Positions 7,965-17,672 of a stretch of 24,646 nt of DNA are shown in pieces. Position 1 is the first letter of the stretch. Each line of letters begins with the position of its first letter. The notes under the pieces were generated by a model that saw only the letters and a list, made by a program, of their open reading frames with translations, made no database searches and was not told the origin of the DNA. The position numbers were made by a program, and so were the translations under genes. The stretch is from NCBI GenBank assembly GCA_002104905.1, contig MCFE01000944.1:1-24646 (forward strand), in the 5' to 3' direction. The stretch is from Basidiobolus meristosporus CBS 931.73. Taxonomy: Eukaryota; Basidiobolomycota; Basidiobolomycetes; Basidiobolales; Basidiobolaceae.

Positions 7965-9434
7965 AGGCATACAGAAAAGAAGGGAAAGCAACAAAACCAA
8001 AGAAAACCTGGCTGCTGTAACTACTGTAAGAAGCCAGGACACTGGGCAAGAGAATGCAAGAAGAAACAAGCAGACAAAAAACTGAAACTAGAGCAGGCAA
8101 ACCATATAACTACTAATGAACAGTTATTTGTCACTCTACAAGAGAGTTCAAGTAACCAAAGTAATGAATGGTACATTAACTCTGGAGCATCACAGCATAT
8201 TTGTGGTATAAAGGATTGGTTCAGCAACTTAAAGACTATTCCCGTAAGAAAGGTTTATCTAGGAGATAACTCTGCATTGGAAGCTACCGCCAGTGGGTCT
8301 ATACAACTAAATATGAGTGATAACTCAGGGGCAACAACAGCAAAACTGACTGACGTACTCTATGTACCTGGAATAGCTAAGAACCTACTCTCAGTCAGTA
8401 AAGCAACTACTCAGGGACTGAAATTTGTTTTTACTAAGCTGAGGTGCTCAATATTGAGTGAAAATGGACAAAAATTAGCTTCAGGAATCAGAGATCACAA
8501 TATATACAAGTTACAATGCAAGATCATTGTACCTGAGTATGTCAGCATTGCTGAAACTGATGAAACCAACTGGGAGACATTGCATAGGAGGCTAGGACAC
8601 ATAGGGGAGCATAAAACGAGCCAATTGGTGAAAAATCAGCTTGTTTTGGGCCTAAAATACTCAATTCCGATCAAGTTGAATGTTTGTAAGGGATGTTCAT
8701 ATGGCAAACAAACTAGGCCACATTTCAAGAGCTCAGAAGGCATCAATACCACCGGAATATTGGCTATTGTACACTCAGACATATGTGACCCCATGAGAAC
8801 ACTGTCCTTTGGAGCCAAGAGATACTCTACAACGTTTATTGATGGCAAGACAAGATATACATGGGTGTACTTCCTCAAAATAAAGGATGAAGCTTTAGAG
8901 ATGTTTAAGCACTTCAAGAACATGGCAGAAACACAAACTGGGTGTAAATTGAAGGTACTACAAAGTGAAAATGGAGGAGAATACTGCTCAAAGGAGTTTG
9001 CAAAATACTGCTTGTCTACTGGTATACTACAACAGACCACAGTTCCTCATACTCCACAGCAAAATGGAGTAGCAGAACGTGCAAATAGAACAATAGTAGA
9101 GATGGGAAGATCTATGCTACATGATAAGGGAATGGACTACACGTTTTGGGCTGAATCTGTTGCTACCGCTGTATACATCAAGAACATATGCCCATCAACA
9201 GCACTACATGATTCTACACCCTTTGTAGCATATACAGGCAAAAAACCAGATCTCCAACACCTCAGGATCTTTGGCAGTGATGTTTTTTATCACATCCCTG
9301 ACAAAAAACACTCAAAGTTGGAACCAAAGAGTAGAAAAGGGATCTTTCTTGGGTATTGTGAAGATACTAAAGAGTATAGAGTGTATGATGGCCCAAATTC
9401 AGAAGTTGATCAAGAGCAGGGATGTTGTATTTGA
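7965..9434 (+). pseudogene. A1 zinc knuckle, protease and integrase
   Basis: One open frame in phase with gag. Knuckle CNYCKKPGHWAREC at 8016-8057 (CX2CX4HX4C). Protease site WYINSGASQH: the catalytic Asp is Asn (AAC at 8178-8180), which should abolish cleavage. Integrase: LHRRLGHIG with CKGC near 8580-8700 for the zinc domain. The catalytic triad has Asp at 8778-8780, Glu instead of the second Asp at 8967-8969 (SENGGEY), and Glu at 9075-9077, with 35 residues between the last two. FLGYC near 9350 starts the C-terminal motif. One extra base near 9385-9395 shifts the frame, giving an early TGA at 9432. A3 retains the Asp at both changed sites. Confidence 0.92.
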
Positions 9435-10110
9435 GGAGAATTCAGATCAGAAAGCCACGGAAATCATTGGCTAGCTGCCTGATGATGCAATCAACACAAG
9501 TGAAGAAGATACATACCAAATCCAGCCAGAGATGTAAGAAACTTCTACCAGTTCCAGATCAGAACAGATTATCCCAGTTAGGAGATCTACCAGTATAAGA
9601 AATGCCCCTGGATCCTGGTGGCAGACATCCAATGATCATGAAGAAGCTTATCTTGCCTTATGTGCCAAACCTCAGAAACTGGAACAGGCAATGCAAGGTC
9701 CAGATGCTACTAAGTGGCAACAAGCCATGCAGGAGAAGTACCAATCACTGATCAAAGCAAAAATGTGGGAACTGGTAGATTTACCAAATGGGAGAAAGCC
9801 AATTGGATGTAGTTGGGTCTACAAGATCAAGATAACCTCAAATGGTGCCGTTGATAAGTACAAGGCTAGATTGGTAGCTAAAGGCTATTCCCAGATCCAG
9901 GGACTAGACTTTAAGGAAACATTTGCTCCAGTTGCCAAGTTTAACTCTATTAGGACAGTTATAGCCCTGGCAGCTGTACACAGTCTAGATCCACACCAAA
10001 TGGACGTCAAAACAGCCTTTCTAATTGGGATTTGCAAGAAACTATATATATGGAGCAACCAGAAGGCTTTACCAATCCAAAAAGCCCCCATAAGGTGTGC
10101 AAACTTAGAT
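9395..10110 (+). pseudogene. A1 integrase-RT linker and RT N-terminal half
   Basis: After the +1 shift the frame carries IQKLIKSRDVVFEENS, a stop at 9472-9474, and a second stop near 9535 in the linker. It then carries RT block WQQAMQEKYQSLIK, GCSWVYKIK, YKARLVAKGYSQIQG, and HQMDVKTAFLIG up to about 10025. There A1 lacks one base relative to A3 (ATTGGG against AATGGGG), which shifts the frame back. MEQPEGF and HKVCKLR follow, then a TAA near 10110 where A3 has Lys. The RT would copy element RNA into cDNA in the particle. Confidence 0.9.
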
Positions 10111-10112
10111 AA

Positions 10113-11249
10113 TTGTTGTATGGGCGTAAGCAGGCACCCAGAGCACGGTATAACAAGATTGACACATATCTAGAGGAAATTGGGTTCTCTTGTAGCACTG
10201 CAGATCACAGTATAGATGTGAAACAGCTCAATAAGGGTGTGATCATCCTAGTTCTTTATGTGGACGACCTAATTATAGCTACAAGTGATCAAGAGGCACT
10301 TAAACAGATAAAATCAGATCTCTTCAGCAAGTTTGAGATGAAAGATCTTGGAAAATTGAGCTATTTTCTTGGATTTGAGGTCATATTTGACATACCTACG
10401 CAGAAAATTGTGCTGAATCAGTCTAAGTACATCAGGGACATTCTTAGACGCTTCAAAATGGAAAACTGCAAACCTGCAGCAACCCCTATGGACAATTACC
10501 TGAAATTAAGCAAATCTCAACCAGTTATAGATGAAAATGGCTCAAATATGGACCAAAACTTTCCCTATCAATCAATGGTTGGTAGCCTAATGTACTTGAT
10601 GGTGTCTACACATCCAGATATTGCAGTAGCAGTTGGAATAGTCAGTCAATTCATGCAGAATTATGGATCAGATCAAATTGCAGCAGTTAAGCGGATTTTT
10701 AGATATCTACAAGGTACCATAAATATGGTACTGGAATACTCTGGAGCAGCTAATAGGCAAAAATTTGATGGTTATAGTGATTCAGATTGGGGTAGGGATC
10801 TGATTGACAGACGCTCTACCACAGGCTATGTATTTCTTTATGCTGGTGCAGCTATTACTTGGAATTGCAAGAAACAACCAATTGTGGCACTATCTACAAC
10901 TGAAGCCAAATATATGCCTGCATGTCAAGCAACTAAGGAGGCTATATGGCTACAAAAACTATTCAAAGACTTAGGTTTTAATTCAGGTGAACCAACATGT
11001 ATTTACAAGGATAATCAAAGTTGTATTTCATTAGCTGGAAATCCTACTGATCATGCCAGAACTAAGCACATTGATATACAGCATCACTTTGTGAGGGAAG
11101 CTGTAGAAAATAACTTGGTGGAGCCGGTTTACTGCCCAACTGACAAAATGGTGGCAGACACATTGACAAAACCACTAGCTAGGCCACAGTTTGAGATCCT
11201 TCGAGAGAAATTGGGATTAAGGAATTATTTAGCTGAGGGGGAGTGTTGA
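10113..11249 (+). pseudogene. A1 RT C-terminal half and RNase H
   Basis: 378 codons. LYGRKQAPRA opens the segment, YVDD at 10257-10268 is the intact RT catalytic motif, and SYFLGFEV, SKYIRDILRRFKM and AATPMD follow. RNase H has YSDSDWGRD near 10770 and ALSTTEAKYMPAC near 10890 (TEAEYMAAC in A2, so one acidic residue is Lys). It ends with KHIDIQHHFVREAV, KMVADTLTKPL and EGEC. The stop codon TGA (11247-11249) lies inside the first six bases of the 3' LTR. This is the best preserved enzymatic piece of A1 but it is cut off from its N-terminus. Confidence 0.92.
11235..11243 (+). promoter_or_regulatory. A1 polypurine tract
   Basis: GAGGGGGAG lies directly before the TG of the 3' LTR. A3 has the same nine bases (15603-15611, minus strand). 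It would prime plus-strand synthesis. Confidence 0.85.
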
Positions 11250-11612
11250 AATATTGGATTATTTGGTATCATTCAGCAGCTAAAAATTTACTTAACAATT
11301 ATAGGCTAGTTGTAGTCACTGTAGGACTCATTTACTGCCTTAACTTTGCCACTTTCTCCAGATATATCATCTTATGATTATTCCTCTATAGTCAGGATCA
11401 AATTAGCACTATTACCAAACATTATGTACTAACCCTGAAACTGTTACAGAATGCTCCTGAATATTGAGAAACCCTCCCTACTTAGTGTTGCAGCTGTATT
11501 ACTTCTACAAAGGTATAAATACTGAGCTTCTTTATGAATAAACAACAGTCCAACTATTATCACTATTTCTTGATAAGTTCCTTATATCCAAATCACTTCT
11601 TAAATTGCAATA
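11244..11612 (+). repeat. A1 3' LTR (369 bp)
   Basis: Aligns with 6927-7295. The final CA is TA (11611-11612). About 13 of 15 differences from the 5' LTR fall in the first 148 bp; the last 221 bp differ at only two positions. Confidence 0.94.
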
Positions 11613-11617
11613 GAAAC
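11613..11617 (+). repeat. Target duplication GAAAC, right of A1
   Basis: Same five bases as 6922-6926. G1 internal sequence resumes after it. Confidence 0.9.
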
Positions 11618-12118
11618 ATCCCTCCTGAAGAAAGAAGAGGCCTCCCTCAACAATTGTCATTTTACTCAGTTTATGGATGTGAACCAAGGATTCCAGGAGA
11701 TCTCACACAACCAAAGATTACAGACACCTTACCTGATGAGCTCAGTCAGCCAAGTATACACCAGCAACTGGAACAAAGACATCAAGAGTCACAGACCAAA
11801 GTATCTCAAAGTGCAGAAAAGATGAAGCAGGGACTTGATAAGACTTTAGCACCAGAAGAATTGACAGTCGGGAACTTTGTATTGCTAAGATACAACACTT
11901 GGAAGAAGCTTGAGCCACAATGGACAGGACCACTCAAGATCATTAGAGAATGTCCATTTACAACTTACCAACTAGTGGACAAACAAGGCAATATCTGGGA
12001 AGACTTAGTTGATAGGAACAGACTTAAGCTTGCAAGACATGCTGATAATACTGAACTATCAAGATATTGTATTGCAAGAAAAGAGATTCAGGAGAACCCT
12101 CTCAACTTTAGTAAGTGA
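11618..12118 (+). pseudogene. G1 integrase C-terminal domain (Ty3 GPY/F type)
   Basis: Open frame without the integrase zinc and catalytic domains. The left part has YGCEPRIPGDLTQP, the usual stretch after the Ty3 integrase core. A basic, Gln-rich helix follows (QQLEQRHQESQTKVSQSAEKM), then EELTVGNFVLLRYNTWKKLEPQWTGPLKII, the GPY/F module, and LVDRNRLKLAR. This C-terminal module binds DNA and guides target choice in Ty3-type integrases. The frame runs to TGA 12116-12118, just before the right LTR. The open frame seems to start in A1 LTR sequence, so it has no start codon of its own. It is a remnant left by the internal deletion, though largely undamaged. Confidence 0.82.
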
Positions 12119-12121
12119 GAA

Positions 12122-12489
12122 TGTATGATCTACTGCTTGAATATTTAAGTTAGATCAGTTTTTAGTCAAATCAATTAGTTATATGTATAGGTCATCAGTA
12201 TATCAGTATTATCTATCAAATCAGTAGTATTACTCAGCAAATGAATCAGCATATCTTTATCAGACAGAAATAGATATATTAGGTAGGATCTTATTGAGTG
12301 ATGATGATGCAATCCAGTGTGTCATCAGCCACAGCCTACCTTGGGAAATACAATTAGTCAGCAATTGATCTGGCAAAATGTATATAAGGAGCTGCTGGAA
12401 TCACAATAAAGATCAGTTCAAGTTTTAGCAAATACAATACTAGCTAAACTCCCTATTCCTTGGCAACTCTTTTACCCAGACTTGTAACA
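12122..12489 (+). repeat. G1 right LTR (368 bp)
   Basis: TGTATGATC...CTTGTAACA, about 90% identical by eye to 6534-6902. TATATAA lies at 12381-12387 and AATAAA at 12405-12410. Confidence 0.92.
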
Positions 12490-12493
12490 ACAA
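12490..12493 (+). repeat. Target duplication ACAA, right of G1
   Basis: Matches 6530-6533. A2 coding sequence resumes here. Confidence 0.85.
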
Positions 12494-12727
12494 ATATAAT
12501 TAAAGTTGTATTGCATTAGCTAGGAATTCTACTAATTATGCCAGAACTAAGCACATAGATATACAACACCACTTTGTGAGGGAAGCTGTAAAAATAACTT
12601 GGTAGAGTTAGCTTACTGTCCAACTGACAAAATGGTGGCAGATATACTGATAAAACCACTGGTTAGATCACAATTTGAGAATCTCACAGAGGAATTAAGA
12701 TTGAGAGATTATTTAGTTAATGGGGAG
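12490..12727 (+). pseudogene. A2 RNase H C-terminus, right part
   Basis: Continues A2 from 6533. The sequence encodes the equivalent of SCISLAGN, ARTKHIDIQHHFVREAV and CPTDKMVADILIKPL, as in A1 11020-11180. One base is missing in the run after GAAGCTGTA (about 12590), and a Gln codon has become TAA near 12502. A reduced purine tract, TGGGGAG (12721-12727), precedes the LTR. Confidence 0.9.
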
Positions 12728-13096
12728 CTTGAAATATTGAACTATTTGGTATCATTTGGCATCTAAAAATTTACTTAACAATTCTAGCCTAGTCTTGGTC
12801 ACTTTAGGACTTGTTGATGGCTCCAACTTTGCCAGATTCTTCATATCTATGATCCTATGATTATTACCCTATAGTGAAGATCAAATTAACACTTTTTGCC
12901 AATCATTATGTAGTAACCCTGAGATTGTTTCAGAATGCTCCTGAATATTGAGAAACCCCCCTTTCTTAGTGTTACAGCTGTATTACTTCTACAAAGGTAT
13001 AAATACTGATCCACTTTGTGAATGAACAATAGTTCAACTATTATCACTATATCTTGATAAGTTCCTTATATTCAAATCACTTCTTAAATTGCAACA
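12728..13096 (+). repeat. A2 3' LTR (369 bp)
   Basis: Homologous to the A1 LTRs end to end, but its TGT start has decayed to CT. It ends AAATTGCAACA. The TATA region (GGTATAAATACTG) is kept. The poly(A) signal reads AATGAACAA in place of AATAAACAA. More diverged than the A1 or A3 LTRs, in keeping with A2 being the oldest family-A copy in this nest. Confidence 0.9.
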
Positions 13097-13980
13097 GCAT
13101 ATTCCAAGCATGATATACATCCAACTGCCAACTACTATTTGATAAGGAAAGTCAGGGCTCTCAGATGGCACTAAGCTCTCTTGAATTGGTCAGGCTTTCA
13201 CCTAGCTAAGGTTGGTCTCCATTGGCATAGCTACCTGCTTACAGTCTTCCATTTGGTACTTATATAGTATATCTTGAGTTTACTTAGATTGGCTTGGGGT
13301 GGTAGTCTAGCTACTTCCATTTTTGGACAACTTTGTTCTTAAGTAGTAACTGAGTTCTCCCAGATTGGACTTTTTGAACTCATCAGACAGGCTGGATTTA
13401 GTTTCTTCCAATGTTTCTATGCTATTGGCGGCTACAATAAGATCCTCCACTTATAGAGCTAACAGAACTAGATTTGCTTTATCTGGCTTATAGCTTGCAC
13501 TGTACTTAGCATTACTTCTTCTAAAACTCAAAGGTTTGAAATAAGAATCTATCTTGCAATTCCATGTTCTTAGTGATTGTTTGAGATCATATAAAGGTTT
13601 TTTTTGAGCTTGTAGACCAAATGGGGGTTATATTGGTTAACAAACCCATTGGGCTGTTCCATATACATGTTCTCATCAAGTTCTCCACTCAGAAATGCAG
13701 CTTTTACATCCATTTGATGAATAAAAATTATGTATTTTGCTGCAATAGCCAATTTTAATCTGATGGAATTAAATCTGGCTACTAGCACAAAGGTTTCTGT
13801 ATAGTCAAGTCCTTTTGTTTCAGAGTATCATTTGGTCACAAGTCTTGCTTTGTATCTTTCAACTGTACTATCAGCCTTGTACTTTATCTCAAAGACCCAT
13901 CCACATCCAATTGATTTTTGGTTAATTGGTAATTTGACTAAGTTTCAAGTATATTTTCTATCTGGGCTTCATCAATATGG
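13097..13980 (-). pseudogene. B2 reverse transcriptase remnant
   Basis: On the minus strand this reads into RT: GCGWVFEIKYKAD near 13900 and a segment 13788-13570 with ARFNSIRLKLAIAAKY, IHQMDVKAAFLSGELDENMY and HLVYKLKKNLY. The catalytic motif region near 13445-13460 has decayed: the Tyr codon of YVDD is TAA and the first Asp is Glu. It ends at 13097 inside a block matching B1 near 2945 (IMLGTCP). RNase H is absent. Several stops and frame changes make it non-functional. Confidence 0.88.
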
Positions 13981-14640
13981 ACTGAATAGGCATAGGCTGA
14001 GTTTGTACTCTCATTAATATAGTAACATGAGCTATTTCCTGTCCGGTTGGATCTTCTGGCATCTGATACTGGGATGATGATATCTGGGATATTCCTGGGC
14101 ACTGCATCAGGCTGAGCCACAGTTGTAGAGTTCTTGGGAGTAAAGTGGTTGTCATTGTATTGATCCAATGCAATCCTGACTATTGGTTGATTTGAGATTA
14201 GAATATTGTCATCATGTGATATTGTTTTGTGAATATTTTGAATTTTCACCAAACAGCACATCCCTGGACTTGGTAAGCCACTTTGCTTTGGTATTGTAGA
14301 GTCTGTTTGCTTTATTCTCAATGCTATAGCCCAAAAATATGCATTTTATAAGTCTTGCCTCAAATTTTGACCAATTTTCCAGCAGTCTCTTGGCATGTGC
14401 TGTAAACCCAAGTGTTCTTAGGTGTTCTACACAAGTAAAGTCACTAGGTATTGTGCTACAGCTCCTATTTCTAAGATATACAGCTTTGACCACTGATTCT
14501 GCCCAGAAATCATAGGATAATTTTTGATCATGAGTCATAGATCTTGCCATATCAGTTATGGAGCTGTTTGCACATTCTGCAACTGCATTTTGCTGCAGGA
14601 GTATGGTACAGTAGTCTCTTTCTTTATCCTATAAATTTTG
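13938..14640 (-). pseudogene. B2 integrase C-terminal part and linker
   Basis: The integrase sequence after the catalytic Glu is readable at 14550-14212: MARSMTHDQKLSYDFWAES, VEHLRTLGFTAHAKRL and CIFLGYSIENKANRLYNTKAKWLTKSRDVLF. The linker follows in another frame (14321-13938), with serine and asparagine runs like B1 1800-1990. The catalytic-Glu region near 14560-14610 is out of frame but recognisable. This is a broken derivative. Confidence 0.85.
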
Positions 14641-14666
14641 TAGTAGTGGATGAACAGCTTTGAGGT

Positions 14667-15200
14667 TTATTCTGCACCCTTATCTGAGTGTATTTTCTTG
14701 ATTTCTTTGCCAGTTTCTCTTCCCACCATGGCTTTAAACTCCCCAAGCTCAGACAGAGCTGCAGTGGCCTTTCTTACAGATAGTAGGTTCTTAGCTATTT
14801 CTGGTATATATGGTACTTCTTTAAAGGTCAGTGTAGGGCTTCCTTCACTGCTTCTGAGGTTTACTTTGATAGTTACTTCTCCCACTGCATCAAGTGTTAT
14901 ATTGTTGCCCATGAAAACCTTCCCAATTGAAATTTCTTGATATTGGATAAAAAGTTCTTTTTGGTGTATAAAGTGTTGCAATGCTCCAGAATCAAAATAC
15001 CATGTGTGATAATATTTGTATGTAGTCATATTTAGTGCAGATATGAATAGACTATCTTCAGTTGTTGTATCATTTGCATATTCAGTCATCTTTTCCTGAT
15101 TATCTCTCTTTATGAGACATTGGTCTGATGTGTGTCCTTTCCTTTTACAGTAGTTGCAAGACAGGTTGCTGTTGCCTTTATAGGGTCTTGGATATCTCAT
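14667..15200 (-). pseudogene. B2 zinc knuckle-protease fused to integrase by deletion
   Basis: 177 codons. Knuckle CNYCKRKGHTSDQC (15158-15117), protease site WYFDSGALQH near 15000 (catalytic DSG intact), then GNNITLDAVGE and IPEIAKNLLSVRKATA. The text jumps directly to LSELGEFKAMVGRE, which in B1 lies about 477 bp further on. The deletion joins near 14757/14758. It is a multiple of three, so the frame continues. It removes the integrase zinc domain and first catalytic Asp. A degraded second-Asp motif (HSDKGAE) ends the frame. Confidence 0.85.
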
Positions 15201-15233
15201 TTGTTGGTCATCATTGCTTATTAAAGTACTCTG

Positions 15234-15602
15234 TGTTGCAATTTAAGAAGTGATTAGGATATAAGGAACTTATCAAGAAATAGTGATAATAGTTGAACTG
15301 TTGTTTATTCATAAAGAAGCTCAGTATTTATACCTTTGTAGAAGTAATACAGCTGCAACACTAAGTAGGGAGGGTTTCTCAATATTTAGGAGCATTCTGT
15401 AACAGTTTCAGGGTTAGTACATAATGTTTGGTAATAGTGCTAATTTGATCCTGACTTTAGCGGAATAATCATAAGATCATAAATCTGGAGAAAGTGGCAA
15501 AGTAAAGGCAGTATATGAGTCCTACAGTGACTAAGACTAGTCTAGAATTGCTGAGTAAATTTTTAGCTGCTGAATGATACCAAATAGCCCAATATTTCAA
15601 CA
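15234..15602 (-). repeat. A3 3' LTR (369 bp)
   Basis: Minus-strand TGTTGAAATATT...TTGCAACA, aligning with 19551-19918 and with the A1 LTRs. The stop codon of the polyprotein (15599-15597) lies inside its first six bases. Confidence 0.94.
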
Positions 15603-17672
15603 CTCCCCCTCAACTAAATAATTTCTTAATCCCAATTTCTCTCTAAGGATCTCAAACTGTTGCCTAGCTAGTGGTTTTGTCAATATGTCTGCCACCATTT
15701 TGTCAGTTGGGCAGTAAAATAACTCCACTAAGCTATTTTCTACAGCTTCCCTCACAAATTGATGCTGTATATCAATGTGCTTAGTTCTGGCATGATTAGT
15801 ATGATTTCTAGCTAATGAAATACAACTTTGATTATCCTTGTAAATACATGTTGGTTCACCTGAATTAAAATCTAAGTCTTTGAATAATTTTTGTAGCCAT
15901 ATAGCCTCCTTAGTTGCTTGACATGCAGCCATGTATTTGGCTTCAGTTGTAGATAGTGCCACAGTTGGTTGTTTCTTGCAATTCCAAGTAATAGCTGCAT
16001 CAGTGTAAAGAAATACATAGCCTGTGGTAGAGCATCTGTCAATCAGATCCCTACCCTAATCTGAATCACTATACTCATCAAATTTCTGCCTATTGGCTGC
16101 TCCAGAGTATTCCAGTACCATATTTATGTTATCTTGTAAATATCTGAAAATCCGCTTGACTGCTGCAATTTGATCTGATCCATAATTCCGCATGAATTGA
16201 CTGACTATTCCTACAGCCACTGCAATATCTGGATGTGTAGACACCATCAAGTACATTAGGCTACCAACCATTGATTGATTGGGAAAATTTTGGTCCATAT
16301 TTTAGCCGTTTTCATCTATAACTGGCTCATATTTGCTTAATTTCAGGTTATTGTCCATAGGGGTTGCTGCAGGTTTGCAATCTTCCATTTTGAAGCGTCT
16401 AAGAATGTCCCTGATGTACTTAGACTGATTCAGCACAGTTTTCTGCATAGGTATGTCAAATTTGACCTCAATTCCAAGAAAATAGCTCAATTTTCCAAAA
16501 TCTTTCATCTCAAACTTGCTGAAGTGATCTGATTTTGTCTGTTTAAGTGCCTCTTGATCACTTGTAGCTATAATTAGGTTGTCCACATAAAGAACTAGGA
16601 TGATCCCACCCTTTTTGAGCTGTTTCACATATATACTGTGATCTGCAGTGCTACAAGAGAACCCAATTTCCTCTAGATATGTGTCAAGCTTGTTATACCA
16701 AGCTCTGGGTGCCTGTTTAAGCCCATACAGCAATTTTCTAAGCTTGCACACCTTATGGGGGCCTCTTGGACTGGTAAAGCCTTCTGGTTGCTCCATATAT
16801 ATAGTTTCTTGCAAATCCCCATTTAGAAAGGCTGTTTTGACGTCCATTTGGTGTAGATCTAGACTGTGTACAGCTGCCAGGGCTAGAACTCTCCTAATAG
16901 AGTTAAACTTGGCAACTGGAGCAAATGTTTCCTTAAAGTCTAGTCCCTGGATCTGGGAATAGCCTTTAGCTACCAATCTAGCCTTGTACTTATCAACGGC
17001 ACCATTTGAGGTTATCTTGATCTTGTAGACCCAACTACATCCAATTGGCTTTCTCCCATTTGGTAAATCTACCAGTTCCCACATTTTTGCTTTGATCAGT
17101 GATTGGTACTTCTCCTGCATGGCTTGTTGCCACTTAGTAGCATCTGGACTTTGCATTGCCTGTTCCAGATTTTGAGGTTTGGCACATAAGGAAAGATAAG
17201 CTTCTTCATGATCATTGGATGTCTGCCACCAGGATCCAGGGGCATTTCTTATTTTAGTAGATCTCCTAACTGAGATAATCTGTTCTGATCTGGAACTGGT
17301 AGAAGTATCTTCCATATCTGGCTGGAATTGGTACGTATCTTCTTCATTAGTGTTGATTGCATCATCAGGCAGCTGACCAATAATTTCTGTGGCTTTCTGA
17401 TCTGAATTCTCCTCAAATACAACGTCCCTGCTCTTGATCAGCTTCTGAATTTTGTTATCATACACTCTATACCCTTTAGTATCTTCACAATACCCAAGAA
17501 AGATCCCTTTTCTACTCTTTGGTTCCAACTTTGAGCGTTTTTTGTCAGGGATGTGATAAAAAACATCACTGCCAAAGATCCTGAGGTGCTGGAGATCTGG
17601 TTTTTTGCCTGTATATGCTTCAAAGAGTGTGGAATCATGTGGTGCTGTTGTTGGGCATCTGTTCTTGATCTA
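15597..17672 (-). pseudogene. A3 integrase C-terminus, RT and RNase H
   Basis: Continues the A3 polyprotein after the TAG at 17672-17670. The segment 17528-16302 is 408 codons and runs from FLGYCEDTKGYRVYD through the linker to RT: WQQAMQEKYQSLIK, GCSWVYKIK, HQMDVKTAFLNGDLQ and LLYGLKQAPRAWYNK. The catalytic motif is YVDN, with Asn (16580-16578) replacing the second Asp, so the RT should be inactive. Stops at 16304-16302 (TCA to TAA) and 16058-16056 (TGG to TAG) precede RNase H, which has ALSTTEAKYMAAC and IYKDNQSC. The end matches the A1 C-terminus (EGEC). No frameshift is seen. Confidence 0.92.

Larger units (their letters stand above)
6927..11612 (+). mobile_element. Copia family A element A1, full length, inserted in G1
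   Basis: 4686-bp element with 369-bp LTRs at 6927-7295 and 11244-11612, primer site at 7296, gag-pol span 7332-11249 (3918 bp) and purine tract 11235-11243. Perfect GAAAC duplications flank it. The LTRs differ at about 15 of 369 positions by eye (about 4%). The polyprotein has several stops, one +1 and one -1 frameshift and changed catalytic residues, so A1 cannot make its own proteins. A1 is the youngest insertion in this nest. Confidence 0.95.
6534..12489 (+). mobile_element. Ty3/gypsy element G1, internally deleted, inserted in A2
   Basis: Two related LTRs (6534-6902 and 12122-12489) flank a short internal region made of 6903-6926 plus 11618-12121, with copia A1 inserted between. Without A1 and one duplication copy the element is about 1265 bp. 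It contains only a primer-site region and the integrase C-terminus; gag, protease, RT, RNase H and the integrase core are absent. Perfect 4-bp ACAA duplications show it integrated as a unit. A1 has its own intact duplications inside G1, so the internal loss predates A1. By eye the two LTRs differ at roughly one position in ten. Confidence 0.9.

Noticed and set aside
8636-9040. 134-codon minus-strand frame opposite A1 integrase, also present opposite A3 (17875-18210)
   Set aside because: Its presence in both copies follows from their sequence identity; the coding strand has clear integrase motifs.
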